From assembly GCF_000967195.1 (NCBI RefSeq), contig NZ_KQ033870.1:43659-107658 (forward strand): a DNA stretch of 64,000 nt, written 5' to 3'. This stretch comes from Lactobacillus kullabergensis. Lineage in GTDB: Bacteria > Bacillota > Bacilli > Lactobacillales > Lactobacillaceae. The position numbers and the translations under genes are program-made. Under the pieces are notes generated by a model, which did not search any database, was not told where the DNA came from, and worked only from the letters and a program-made list of their open reading frames with translations. Numbering within the stretch: position 1 is the stretch's first letter; every line of letters begins with the position of its first letter. Shown here in pieces: positions 38,140-46,009 of this stretch.

Positions 38140-38496
38140 TTAAATGATTTCTATGCTATCTCCTATAGACAAATGAAAATCATTAATCTTTTTAACATAT
38201 ATTGTACCAGGTAATTCCGCTGTGGTAGAGCCATCAAACTTAATAGTGACATGTCCTAAATTTTTTAAATTTGCTGCAGCATCGACTCCAACTGATGTAA
38301 TGATAGTTTTTTGATGACCTAAAACCAAAGTTTTACCAGGAACTATTTCACTGGCAATAGGATTAATTTTTATAATGTAGCAATAGTCCTTTAATTCAGC
38401 AGGCACTTCTTCTCCAAAAAGAATAAAAAAACCAGCCTTAAACATATCTGGTGCTTCGGTACCAATATCAATTATTTTAGTCGAAAAAGTTTTCAT
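38140..38496 (-). CDS. Glucitol-type PTS IIA homologue lacking the active histidine
   Basis: The 118-residue protein aligns along its length with glucitol/sorbitol IIA (EcSrlB): FGEEVPAELKDYC, LVLGHQKTIITSVG, NLKNLGHVTIKFDG and ELPGTIYV. The phosphoacceptor of E. coli, His43 in EYCFIHCH, falls on Ile here (DYCYIIKIN). Both His of that short stretch are missing, so normal phosphoryl transfer looks impossible. It is transcribed with the GntR regulator, apart from the IIC and IIB genes. A sensory role, or an unrecognised alternative site, is possible. Confidence 0.85.
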   Translation of the reverse strand: MKTFSTKIIDIGTEAPDMFKAGFFILFGEEVPAELKDYCYIIKINPIASEIVPGKTLVLGHQKTIITSVGVDAAANLKNLGHVTIKFDGSTTAELPGTIYVKKINDFHLSIGDSIEII

Positions 38497-38660
38497 ATTC
38501 GTTCTCCTTTTATTATATACAAATTACCAGTATTTTTTAATAGAATTAAGCCAGTATTTTTCGGCAAAAATAAAATCATTAAAAGATGATTTACTTTAAC
38601 CTAAGAAAATAAAAGAATGTTTTTCTTTTATGGTTTAAATAAACAAATTAAAAAATGCTG

Positions 38661-38690
38661 TTGACAACTGAAAGCGTTTCATTATATCAT
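38661..38690 (+). promoter_or_regulatory. Promoter of the glucitol-type PTS operon with embedded palindrome
   Basis: TTGACA (38661-38666) and TATCAT (38685-38690) are 18 bases apart. The spacer holds TGAAAGCGTTTCA (38669-38681), a palindrome one base shorter than a standard cre. It could be a cre variant or a LacI/GntR-type operator. Confidence 0.65.
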
Positions 38691-38706
38691 ACATCTTGTA
38701 GATGGC

Positions 38707-38718
38707 CGTCTATAGACG
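38707..38718. promoter_or_regulatory. Candidate GntR operator
   Basis: CGTCTATAGACG is a perfect 12-base palindrome about 10-20 bases after the predicted transcript start of the PTS operon, a typical place for a repressor of the divergent GntR/UTRA type. Confidence 0.55.
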
Positions 38719-38784
38719 TATATTAACATATATAAACGTTCTGCTCAAACTAGATAGAAATTATATATAGAAAGGAGATTGTAT

Positions 38785-39303
38785 ATGAATTATTTGTCAT
38801 CTTTTGCAGAGCACTTCACAGGTTTATTCCAAGCTGCTGCAGACCAATTTGTTAGCTTTATTACAGGTGTTATTCCCTTAGTTGCAGTTATGATTTTAGC
38901 AGTAAACGCAGTTATTCAATTTGTTGGTGAGCAACGTGTCATGAACTTTATGAAAAAGCTCACCAAATTTACAATTATGCGCTACACAATACTGCCATTT
39001 TTAGCTTGTTTTTTCTTTGCCAATCCCATGTGTTATACAGTAGGAAAGTTTTTGGAAGAAGATTATAAGCCTGGCTTTTATGATGCCACAGTTTCAATGT
39101 TACACCCAATCACTGGTTTATTTCCACATGCTAATTCTTCAGAGCTCTTCGTTTGGCTCGGTATATCAGCAGGTTTTGGCAAAGTTGCGAATAAAAGCGA
39201 TTTAGCTGTTAGATACTTGCTAAGCGCATTTGTAATAATTCTTGTAAGAGGAATCGTAACAGAAAAATTAACAATTTTTCTCAAACATAGGCGACAAGCA
39301 TAG
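38785..39303 (+). CDS. srlA: PTS glucitol/sorbitol-family IIC
   Basis: The 172-residue membrane subunit resembles SrlA: FTGLFQAAADQFVSFITGVIPLV at the start, FANPMCYTVGKFLEEDYKPGFYDATVSMLHPITGLFPHANSSELFVWLGI in the middle. AAAGGAG before the ATG at 38785 sets the start. It pairs with the IIBC protein that follows. Specificity need not be sorbitol, because no sorbitol-6-phosphate dehydrogenase is present. Confidence 0.88.
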   Translation: MNYLSSFAEHFTGLFQAAADQFVSFITGVIPLVAVMILAVNAVIQFVGEQRVMNFMKKLTKFTIMRYTILPFLACFFFANPMCYTVGKFLEEDYKPGFYDATVSMLHPITGLFPHANSSELFVWLGISAGFGKVANKSDLAVRYLLSAFVIILVRGIVTEKLTIFLKHRRQA

Positions 39304-39333
39304 CTAAACATTTATAGTTAGGAGGTTATTTTA

Positions 39334-40359
39334 ATGAATAAATCTGTCAAAGTATCGCATGGTGAAGGCGGATGGGGCGGCCCATTAGTGCTTTCTCCAC
39401 ACGGGGAAAAGAAATATGTTCTAAGCGTTACTACTGGTGGCATTCATCCCGTTGCTGAAAAAATTGGTGAAATGACTGATGCCGAAGTCATAGATCAGTT
39501 TACGAACCCTGTTGACACATCTGTTGCTTTCTGTGTAGTAATTGATTGTGCTGGGGTTGCTCGTTGCGGTACTTATCCAAAATTAGGTATTCCCACAATT
39601 AATGTTAAACGAGGTGGACCTTCAGGTCCTTTAGCACAATATATCAAAGAAGATATTTTTGTTTCTGGAGTAAAAGTTGATAATATTGAATCTACTTCAG
39701 AAGATAGTACCGCTGAGAATAGTGACAAGAATATAGCCGAAAATAAAGAAAAGGCAGCCCCAGAAAAAAGCATTACTAAAGAAGCCAGGAAAAAATTTGA
39801 AAGTTCAGAATTAGGAAAGAAAAAACAAAATCCAGTAATGGAAGCTGTTAATAAAATTGGCGTGGGCGTGGGTAACGCAATCAACGTAATATATTCTGCG
39901 GCAAGAGAAACAGTGGATAACTTAATAAAGAACATTATTCCCTTTATGCTGTTTGTTTCTTTGCTAATAGGAATCATCAACTATACCGGCTTTGCCAAAA
40001 TAATTGCTAATGTTTTAACTCCTCTGGCTGGAAATTTATGGGGATTATTATTACTAGCGTTGATTTGCAGTATTCCATTTCTGTCACCTTTAATTGTTCC
40101 TGGAGCTATTTTGGCTCAAGTAATGAGTGTATTAGTAGGAAATGAGATTGCAAAAGGTGCTATTCCACCAAGCTTTGCGCTTCCTGCACTATACGCTGTG
40201 AATGCACAGGTCGGAGCTGACTTTGTACCTGTTGGTCTTACTTTAATGGAAGCAGATTCTAAAACAATTGAAGCTGGAGTACCTGCATTTTTATTCAGCA
40301 AACTTCTAACAGGTCCTTTGGCAGTATTAATCGGATACGTATTTTCTTTCGGACTATAA
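39334..40359 (+). CDS. srlE: PTS glucitol/sorbitol-family IIBC
   Basis: The 341-residue protein has a IIB domain (residues 1-120, SHGEGGWGGPL start, active Cys region VIDCAGVARCGTYP), a charged linker rich in Glu, Lys and Ser (about 112-165) and a C-terminal membrane part with VPGAILAQVMSVLVGNEIAKG. AGGAGG precedes the ATG. Its phosphate donor should be a IIA, but the local IIA homologue has no active His. Confidence 0.88.
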   Translation: MNKSVKVSHGEGGWGGPLVLSPHGEKKYVLSVTTGGIHPVAEKIGEMTDAEVIDQFTNPVDTSVAFCVVIDCAGVARCGTYPKLGIPTINVKRGGPSGPLAQYIKEDIFVSGVKVDNIESTSEDSTAENSDKNIAENKEKAAPEKSITKEARKKFESSELGKKKQNPVMEAVNKIGVGVGNAINVIYSAARETVDNLIKNIIPFMLFVSLLIGIINYTGFAKIIANVLTPLAGNLWGLLLLALICSIPFLSPLIVPGAILAQVMSVLVGNEIAKGAIPPSFALPALYAVNAQVGADFVPVGLTLMEADSKTIEAGVPAFLFSKLLTGPLAVLIGYVFSFGL

Positions 40360-40381
40360 GTGAATGATAAGGAGTTAAGTT

Positions 40382-40759
40382 ATGAATAATCCATTAATCA
40401 CATTACTTTTTTTCATTATTCTTTGGTTTGTAAATTCACTTTCTTCTTTAATATATTTTAAAAAAGTTAATAAAAGAATCTCGTTAATTAAAAAAAAGTT
40501 TCAAAAAACAGAAGGATTCATGGCTATTGCTGTCGAAAAAGTCAATAAATTAAGAAAAGTCATGTTAATTGTGGTTACAAATGCAGATGGAAAAATTGTT
40601 GAGTGTGAGTATTTATATGGATTTACTAATTTAGCCCCTTTTAAAAAGCGTTTAGATTTAATTGGAAGAAATATTCATGATGTTGAAAAGAATAAAAATG
40701 ATATTTTTTTCAATGCACTAAAGACATGTAGTCAAAAAATCGAAGAACAAATGAATTAA
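40382..40759 (+). CDS. gutM: GutM-like glucitol operon activator
   Basis: The 125-residue protein has one N-terminal membrane helix (about 5-25) and a small soluble domain with the GutM pattern KKVNKRISLIKKKFQ and LIVVTNADGKIVECEYLYGFT. GutM proteins accompany glucitol-type PTS genes and modulate operon expression by an ill-defined mechanism. It lies between the PTS genes and the metabolic genes. Confidence 0.75.
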   Translation: MNNPLITLLFFIILWFVNSLSSLIYFKKVNKRISLIKKKFQKTEGFMAIAVEKVNKLRKVMLIVVTNADGKIVECEYLYGFTNLAPFKKRLDLIGRNIHDVEKNKNDIFFNALKTCSQKIEEQMN

Positions 40760-40789
40760 CTATTTGAAAAAAAGAAGGAAGGATTTGAC

Positions 40790-41461
40790 TTGAAACCCAA
40801 AATAAAAACACCATTTTTTTCAGTAAGCCCTAAATCATATCTCATTGGGCAGGATTTACTGGACTTAGCGCGGATTACTGATAAGCTTGCAGAAAAAATT
40901 GAATCAACTATCTTCTTTGCTGCTCCACCAACAGAACTGCTAAATATAATTAATAACACCAAAAATGTAATAGTCACTTCTCAAAGTGCCGATGGATTAG
41001 GTCTAGGGAAAGGTATGGGAAGGCCTCTTTTAGAATCGTTAAAGGAAATAGGCGTTCAAGCAACTTTTATTAATCATATGGAAGCACAATTAACTTTTAA
41101 AGAAATAATTGCCGCTATAAATAAAGCTAGGGACTTGGAAATTGTTTCTATTGTTTGTGTTGATACTGCTGAAGAAGCCAGAGTAATTGCTCACGCTAAT
41201 CCTGACATCATATTATGTGAGCCTAATCAATTGATTGGAACTGGCCAAACTAGTGACGACAAATATGTACATGAAACTATGAAAGAAATAAAGAAAGTAA
41301 ATCCTAATATTCTAATTATGGAAGGAGCAGGAATAACTTGTGGTTCTGATGTGTCCAGAATTATAAAATTGGGCGCTGATGGTACCGGAGTTTCAAGTGT
41401 TCTTGCAAAAGATTGCAATAAAGAAGAATTGCTTAAAGATCTTTTTAACGGATTAAAGTAA
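40790..41461 (+). CDS. Triosephosphate-isomerase-like protein
   Basis: The 223-residue protein is a TIM-family barrel of the short, archaeal-like kind. Lys in VSPKSYLIG, His in INHMEAQL and Glu in CEPNQLIGTG match the catalytic triad of triosephosphate isomerase, although the usual NHSER reads NHMEA. The start is TTG behind GGAAGG. It is not the housekeeping enzyme by context; a similar protein in erythritol catabolism isomerises tetrulose phosphates. It is followed 20 bases later by an aldolase, so it probably acts on the triose or tetrose phosphate of that pathway. Confidence 0.75.
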   Translation: MKPKIKTPFFSVSPKSYLIGQDLLDLARITDKLAEKIESTIFFAAPPTELLNIINNTKNVIVTSQSADGLGLGKGMGRPLLESLKEIGVQATFINHMEAQLTFKEIIAAINKARDLEIVSIVCVDTAEEARVIAHANPDIILCEPNQLIGTGQTSDDKYVHETMKEIKKVNPNILIMEGAGITCGSDVSRIIKLGADGTGVSSVLAKDCNKEELLKDLFNGLK

Positions 41462-41481
41462 ATAATAAGGAGGATACCTCA

Positions 41482-42321
41482 TTGAAAATAGTTAATGGTT
41501 ACACGTTAATGAAATATGCACAAGATAAGAAAATAGTATTACCTGCATTTAATACTACTAATTTTGAGATGACATATGGCATAGTAAAAGGCCTTCAATC
41601 AACCGGAAAAGGAGGATATGTTCAGATCTCATCAAATAACTTAGAGCTTTCGAATCCTAAAATTATTAAGGAAATGGTTGATTTTGCAATGGAAAAGTTG
41701 GATGTTGATGTCCCTATTTCTTTGCACTTGGATCATGGCAAATCTTTCGAGGACGTAAAGAATTGTATTGATGCAGGGTTTACTTCTGTGATGATAGATA
41801 TGTCACAGCTGCCCTTATCTGAAAATATTTCAGAAGTTCAGCGGATTAGTGAATACTGCCATTATTTTAATATACCAGTTGAGGCAGAACTAGGGGCAAT
41901 TCGTGGTAAAGAAGAAGCACAAGCATTGAGTGAAAATGAGGGTAAAACAAATCCAGATGATGTCGCTGAGTTTGTGTCTAAAACTCAGTGTGATCTTTTA
42001 GCAGTTTCCATTGGGAATGTCCATGGATTAAAAGAAAAGCCAAATATAGATTTTCCTTTATTAAAAGAGATTTCACGAATATCAAAAGTACCATTAGTAC
42101 TACATGGTGGTTCAGGTATACCTTTTGACGATGTAAGGCATGCAAAAGAATATAATCTAATCAAGGTGAATTACGGTGCGGATATAAGGAAAAAATTCAT
42201 TTCAACGTTTGGTAAAGCATATGAAAATGATCATAATGCTTTTGATTTAAAAACTTTATCTCAAAGAGGGATAAATAGTGTGGCAAAGACTGTAGAAGAT
42301 ATTATGGATAATATTGACTAA
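41482..42321 (+). CDS. Class II fructose/tagatose-bisphosphate-type aldolase
   Basis: The 279-residue enzyme has the class II zinc ligands: HLDHG near residue 90, the Glu/Gly motif AELGAIRGKEE near 136, NVHG near 177 and LVLHGGSG near 206. It cleaves a ketose (bis)phosphate to dihydroxyacetone phosphate and an aldehyde. It starts with TTG behind AGGAGG at good spacing. Context with an FGGY kinase and a TIM-like protein suggests a dedicated sugar pathway, not glycolysis. Exact substrate unknown. Confidence 0.88.
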   Translation: MKIVNGYTLMKYAQDKKIVLPAFNTTNFEMTYGIVKGLQSTGKGGYVQISSNNLELSNPKIIKEMVDFAMEKLDVDVPISLHLDHGKSFEDVKNCIDAGFTSVMIDMSQLPLSENISEVQRISEYCHYFNIPVEAELGAIRGKEEAQALSENEGKTNPDDVAEFVSKTQCDLLAVSIGNVHGLKEKPNIDFPLLKEISRISKVPLVLHGGSGIPFDDVRHAKEYNLIKVNYGADIRKKFISTFGKAYENDHNAFDLKTLSQRGINSVAKTVEDIMDNID

Positions 42322-42331
42322 AATTAATTTT

Positions 42332-42366
42332 CTGGTTTTCGATAGCTGATCGAAAACCAGTTTTTA
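42332..42366 (+). terminator. Strong terminator between aldolase and kinase
   Basis: CTGGTTTTCGAT and ATCGAAAACCAG form a perfect 12-base stem followed by TTTTT. It separates the FGGY kinase from the rest of the PTS operon. Confidence 0.85.
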
Positions 42367-42418
42367 ACTAATTATTGGATAAATATTTAGTAATTATTTT
42401 GGTCAGGAGGTGAGCAAC

Positions 42419-43900
42419 ATCGATAATCAAAAACTATTGTTAGGGATTGACATAGGAACATCTTCTATAAAATTTTCTGTAGTTGATAGAGAACTTAAAA
42501 ATTATTATTCTAATGCCGTTAAATATAAATATGATACTTTGAATAAAGACTGGACAGAAATTAATCCTGCCGTATGGACTGATATTATATGTACTGAACT
42601 TTTAAAAATTTTCAAAATGCCATTTTCTAAAAGTATCAAAGGAATTTGCCCCACAGCGCAGATGCATACACTCGTATTTTTAAATGAAAAAAATGCACCA
42701 ATACGAAAAGCAATAATGTGGAATGATAAAAGAACAAAAAATATTATTACTGATTTAAAAGTTGCTTTGGGGAAAAAACTGGACTTTAAGTATAATGCAA
42801 ATATTATTTCAACAGGAAGTCCACTAGCTAACTTAATATGGCTTAAAGAAAATGAACCAAATAATTTTAAACGTTTAAAAAAGATTTGTATGTGCAAGGA
42901 TTATATAAACACATTTCTGACTGATAAAATTGCTACAGACTTTTGTGATGCTTCTGTATCTTGTTTAATGGATTTAGAAAAAGGCAAATGGTCAAAAAAA
43001 ATATGTGAGTACTTTGGGATAGATATTGGAATATTACCTAATATTCAAAAATCCACTGAACAAGTTGGACTTTTAAAAGGCAATATCTGTCAACAATTGT
43101 CTATTAAAGAAACAATACCAGTTTTTACCGGAACTGGAGATAATGCTGCTACTGTACTTGCTACTAAGTATTTTGAAAAAACAAAACTGGTTTTGTCTTT
43201 AGGAACTTCTGGAGTAGTCTTAACGGAAAATAAGCATCTTTCTTTATCTGGTAAAAATATTCTATTTAGGTACTTAGATAAAAAATATATTTTAGCGCAA
43301 ACATCTCTTTCAACAGGCGGAAGATCATTTGACTGGTGGGTAAATGATGTTTTACAAGCAACCAATTATAATAATGAGCAAAAATTTTCTAGTGAAAAAA
43401 TCATAAATAACGAAATCTTGTTTTTGCCTTATCTTTCAGGAGAAAAGTACTTATATAAAAATCCTAATCTTACCGGTACGTTTTACAATTTAAGTATAAA
43501 TGATAATAGATTTGACTTGAATTTGGCAGTATTAGAAGGAGTGATATTTACATTAAAATCTTTGTATTTAATATATAATAATAAGGAACAAAAATTAGAT
43601 AATTTAATTCTATTAGGCGGTGGCTCAAAAAGTGATGTTTGGGCAAATATAGTGGCGAATGTTTTTAATACCACAGTAATTAGATTTAAAAATTCTATTG
43701 AAGCTGTAACGGGAGCAGCAATTATTGGATTATTAGCATTGCATGAAGAGATTTGTATACATGAAAATAATGAGCAAAAAGTAAAACCAAAACTTAAATT
43801 TATTAAGCATTATCAAAAAAAGTATAAATACTTTTGCTCTGTTTCAGATAAAATTAATGAATTATCTTCAACGAAAAAATCGTTATCCACTGAAATATAA
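42419..43900 (+). CDS. FGGY-family sugar kinase with non-standard start
   Basis: The protein (about 493 residues) resembles xylulokinase-type FGGY kinases: DIGTSSIKFSVVD at the N-terminus, AQMHTL, GTGDNAAT near 240, SLGTSG, GRSFDWWV and LGGGSKSDVWANI near the C-terminus. A perfect AGGAGG (42405-42410) is spaced eight bases from ATC at 42419, where family members would have ATG (MDNQKLLLGIDIG). The in-frame GTG at 42410 overlaps the AGGAGG, and TTG at 42437 is too far away. It is either started inefficiently at ATC or silenced. It lies behind a strong terminator. Confidence 0.75.
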   Translation: MDNQKLLLGIDIGTSSIKFSVVDRELKNYYSNAVKYKYDTLNKDWTEINPAVWTDIICTELLKIFKMPFSKSIKGICPTAQMHTLVFLNEKNAPIRKAIMWNDKRTKNIITDLKVALGKKLDFKYNANIISTGSPLANLIWLKENEPNNFKRLKKICMCKDYINTFLTDKIATDFCDASVSCLMDLEKGKWSKKICEYFGIDIGILPNIQKSTEQVGLLKGNICQQLSIKETIPVFTGTGDNAATVLATKYFEKTKLVLSLGTSGVVLTENKHLSLSGKNILFRYLDKKYILAQTSLSTGGRSFDWWVNDVLQATNYNNEQKFSSEKIINNEILFLPYLSGEKYLYKNPNLTGTFYNLSINDNRFDLNLAVLEGVIFTLKSLYLIYNNKEQKLDNLILLGGGSKSDVWANIVANVFNTTVIRFKNSIEAVTGAAIIGLLALHEEICIHENNEQKVKPKLKFIKHYQKKYKYFCSVSDKINELSSTKKSLSTEI

Positions 43901-43960
43901 TTCAAAATAGAATTATATTTCGGAATGGAAAATTATGACTAATTATATAAATTTAAAACT

Positions 43961-43998
43961 AGGATTATTCCTAAAATTCTGTAGGAATAATCCTTTTG
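43961..43998 (+). terminator. Terminator after the FGGY kinase
   Basis: AGGATTATTCCT and AGGAATAATCC pair around a short loop, followed by TTTTG. Confidence 0.75.
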
Positions 43999-44476
43999 TT
44001 TGACTTACTGTATATTATTATTTCAGCTTTTGTGTAAGTGATTTAGTGTAATAATAAAACCTCGAAATTTCATCAAAAATAATTTTCTTTTTTAATTGAT
44101 GAGTGAGGTGATGATCTTTTGGAGTATGAGAGTCTATAACAGGTGAAGTGTAACTAGTGCTGCTAAATGGTTCTAAATCAATTTCCTATAATGTTTTTTC
44201 TGTAATATTTTTGACTACTTTTCCTAATTATCAGGCAAGCATTGCTGAAACAGCGATACACATAATTAACTTTTACTGCCTCGACTAAATCATGCAGAGA
44301 GCTCCATCACTTCTTCAAATAGGGTCTGATAATCCCAGCGATATGTATATAAATCAATAAATCCAATCTAAAACATCAATTTTCTCGTCAATTTGAGTCA
44401 TAATTGTCCTATGTTGATTAGGCCATTGTATAATACTTTTTATTGATTAACTGTAATCAGTTTTTCGCATAAAATT
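43999..44476. other. Gene-poor stretch with a short decayed frame
   Basis: No intact gene is visible in this 480-base gap. On the minus strand at 44401-44290, MTQIDEKIDVLDWIY, a stop, then after a frame change RWDYQTLFEEVMELSA reads like the remains of a small protein. I cannot name its family. Confidence 0.4.
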
Positions 44477-45358
44477 TTATTTTTCAAAAATTGATTCCTG
44501 CAATAATTTTAAAAATAATTCTGCGACTGGTGATAAATTAACACCGTGTTTCCAAACTACCCTGATAGCTTGCTGCAGCTCTGGCTGCAATTTTCTAAAC
44601 GTAATGCCCGAATTTTTCGAAGTATCAGCTAATTTATCTAAAGTAAGCATTAATGCGGCATGATTCTTAACCATCAAAGTGCCATTGAAGTTTAAATTAT
44701 AACTGCCAATAAAATTGACTGAATCATAATAATTTCCTAGCCAGTTTTGAAAAAGGTGCATTTTTTGCGCTTGCTGTGAATTTAATAAAGAGCGTCCTTG
44801 TAAATCTCTTGGTTTGATCACTGCTTTTTGCGCTAAAGGATCATTAGCAGGCATTAAAATTCCCCAAGTATCTCTTTCGGGTAAAGTTAAAGAGGCGTAA
44901 TTAGCTAAAGGAATGTTCCCGATAATGACTGCAAAGTCAACCGTCCCGTTGTCTAACTTGCGTTCGGCATAACTGTAGTCCCCACTTAATAAGTGAATTT
45001 TAACAGAAGGATGCTCTTTAATAATTGCGCTGACCACATTCATGACCCGCTGCATCCCGAGGCTTTCTCCCGCAGCGATGGTTAAATCGCCACTAATAAA
45101 AGAAGCTTTTGTCAAGTTTCTTTTCGTTTTAGCAGTTAAATCTAAAATTTCCTGTGCCTGTTCAAGTAAATAATGACCTGCTGGAGTTAAAGCTAAATGC
45201 CGCGACTTACGGCTAAACAATTTAATGCCAAGTTCAGCTTCCAGTTCAGCAATTTGCCTTGATAAAGCTGGCTGGGAGATAAGCAGCTTTCTGGCAGCAC
45301 GGGTCATATTGCCTTCTTGGGCCACGGCTACAAAGTAATTTAAAACTCTTAGTTCCAT
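44477..45358 (-). CDS. LysR-family transcriptional regulator
   Basis: The 293-residue protein has the LysR helix-turn-helix at residues 1-60 (YFVAVAQEGNMTRAARKLLISQPALSRQIAELEAELG) and an effector domain from about residue 90. GGAGAAG precedes the ATG. There is no divergent metabolic partner: the next gene upstream, 292 bases away, is a MerR regulator. Targets unknown. Confidence 0.9.
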   Translation of the reverse strand: MELRVLNYFVAVAQEGNMTRAARKLLISQPALSRQIAELEAELGIKLFSRKSRHLALTPAGHYLLEQAQEILDLTAKTKRNLTKASFISGDLTIAAGESLGMQRVMNVVSAIIKEHPSVKIHLLSGDYSYAERKLDNGTVDFAVIIGNIPLANYASLTLPERDTWGILMPANDPLAQKAVIKPRDLQGRSLLNSQQAQKMHLFQNWLGNYYDSVNFIGSYNLNFNGTLMVKNHAALMLTLDKLADTSKNSGITFRKLQPELQQAIRVVWKHGVNLSPVAELFLKLLQESIFEK

Positions 45359-45606
45359 ATTATCTTCTCCTTGCTAAATTGTTTTTGCCTCTAAAAAGTC
45401 CCTTTAATGCAAACAAGTTATACTAGATCATGTTTAAAAAGTATTTTACATAAAAAAGTAGTATGACTAAAATTTTAACTAATCGGTAAAATCGAAAGAT
45501 AAAAAGCGTCTATAACTATTAACTATAGGTTACTTTTCAATCAATATTAGATAAAACAAGCAAGAACAATCGCTGTGTTTAACTCAATATTTTTTTAGCT
45601 AATGCT

Positions 45607-45626
45607 TAAACTTAGATCTAAGTTTA
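45607..45626. promoter_or_regulatory. MerR-type operator, 20-base perfect palindrome
   Basis: TAAACTTAGATCTAAGTTTA is exactly self-complementary and lies 25 bases before the MerR start. MerR regulators bind such repeats inside their own promoters, so self-regulation is likely. The flanking promoter boxes are weak by sequence. Confidence 0.7.
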
Positions 45627-45650
45627 GGTCTATCAGAAAGAGGAACAATA

Positions 45651-46004
45651 ATGAAAATATCAGAAGTAGCAGAAAAGGTAGAATTAACCCCTGTAACACT
45701 CAGGTATTATGAAAAAATGGGTCTGATACCTGAAGTCAAAAAAGAGCACGGAGTTAGAAACTATGAGGAAAAAGATCTTACCTGGATTAGTTTTATTAAG
45801 TGCATGCGTCAAGTTAAAATTCCAGTTAATGATTTGCTGGAATATACTAAATTGATGCAGCAGGGCAGTGATACTAAGAAACCCAGACGGCAAATTTTAG
45901 TCAAAGAATTGCATAGGTTAGAAAAGCAAGATCAGAACATTCAGGCTACTATTGTTCGTTTGAAAAATAAGATTAGTTTATACGACCAAGGTAAAATACA
46001 ATAA
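45651..46004 (+). CDS. MerR-family transcriptional regulator
   Basis: The 117-residue protein has the MerR winged helix (ISEVAEKVELTPVTLRYYEKMGLIP...RNYEEKDLTWISFIKCMR) and a C-terminal coiled coil (about 80-112). There are no Cys clusters for metal sensing, which fits the small AdhR-like class of lactobacilli responding to carbonyls or redox stress. AAGAGG precedes the ATG. No obvious target gene is adjacent. Confidence 0.9.
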   Translation: MKISEVAEKVELTPVTLRYYEKMGLIPEVKKEHGVRNYEEKDLTWISFIKCMRQVKIPVNDLLEYTKLMQQGSDTKKPRRQILVKELHRLEKQDQNIQATIVRLKNKISLYDQGKIQ

Positions 46005-46009
46005 GCTAA

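Noticed and set aside
42410..42412. GTG start for the FGGY kinase
   Set aside because: Its first base is the last base of the AGGAGG ribosome site, so initiation there with that site is not physically reasonable.
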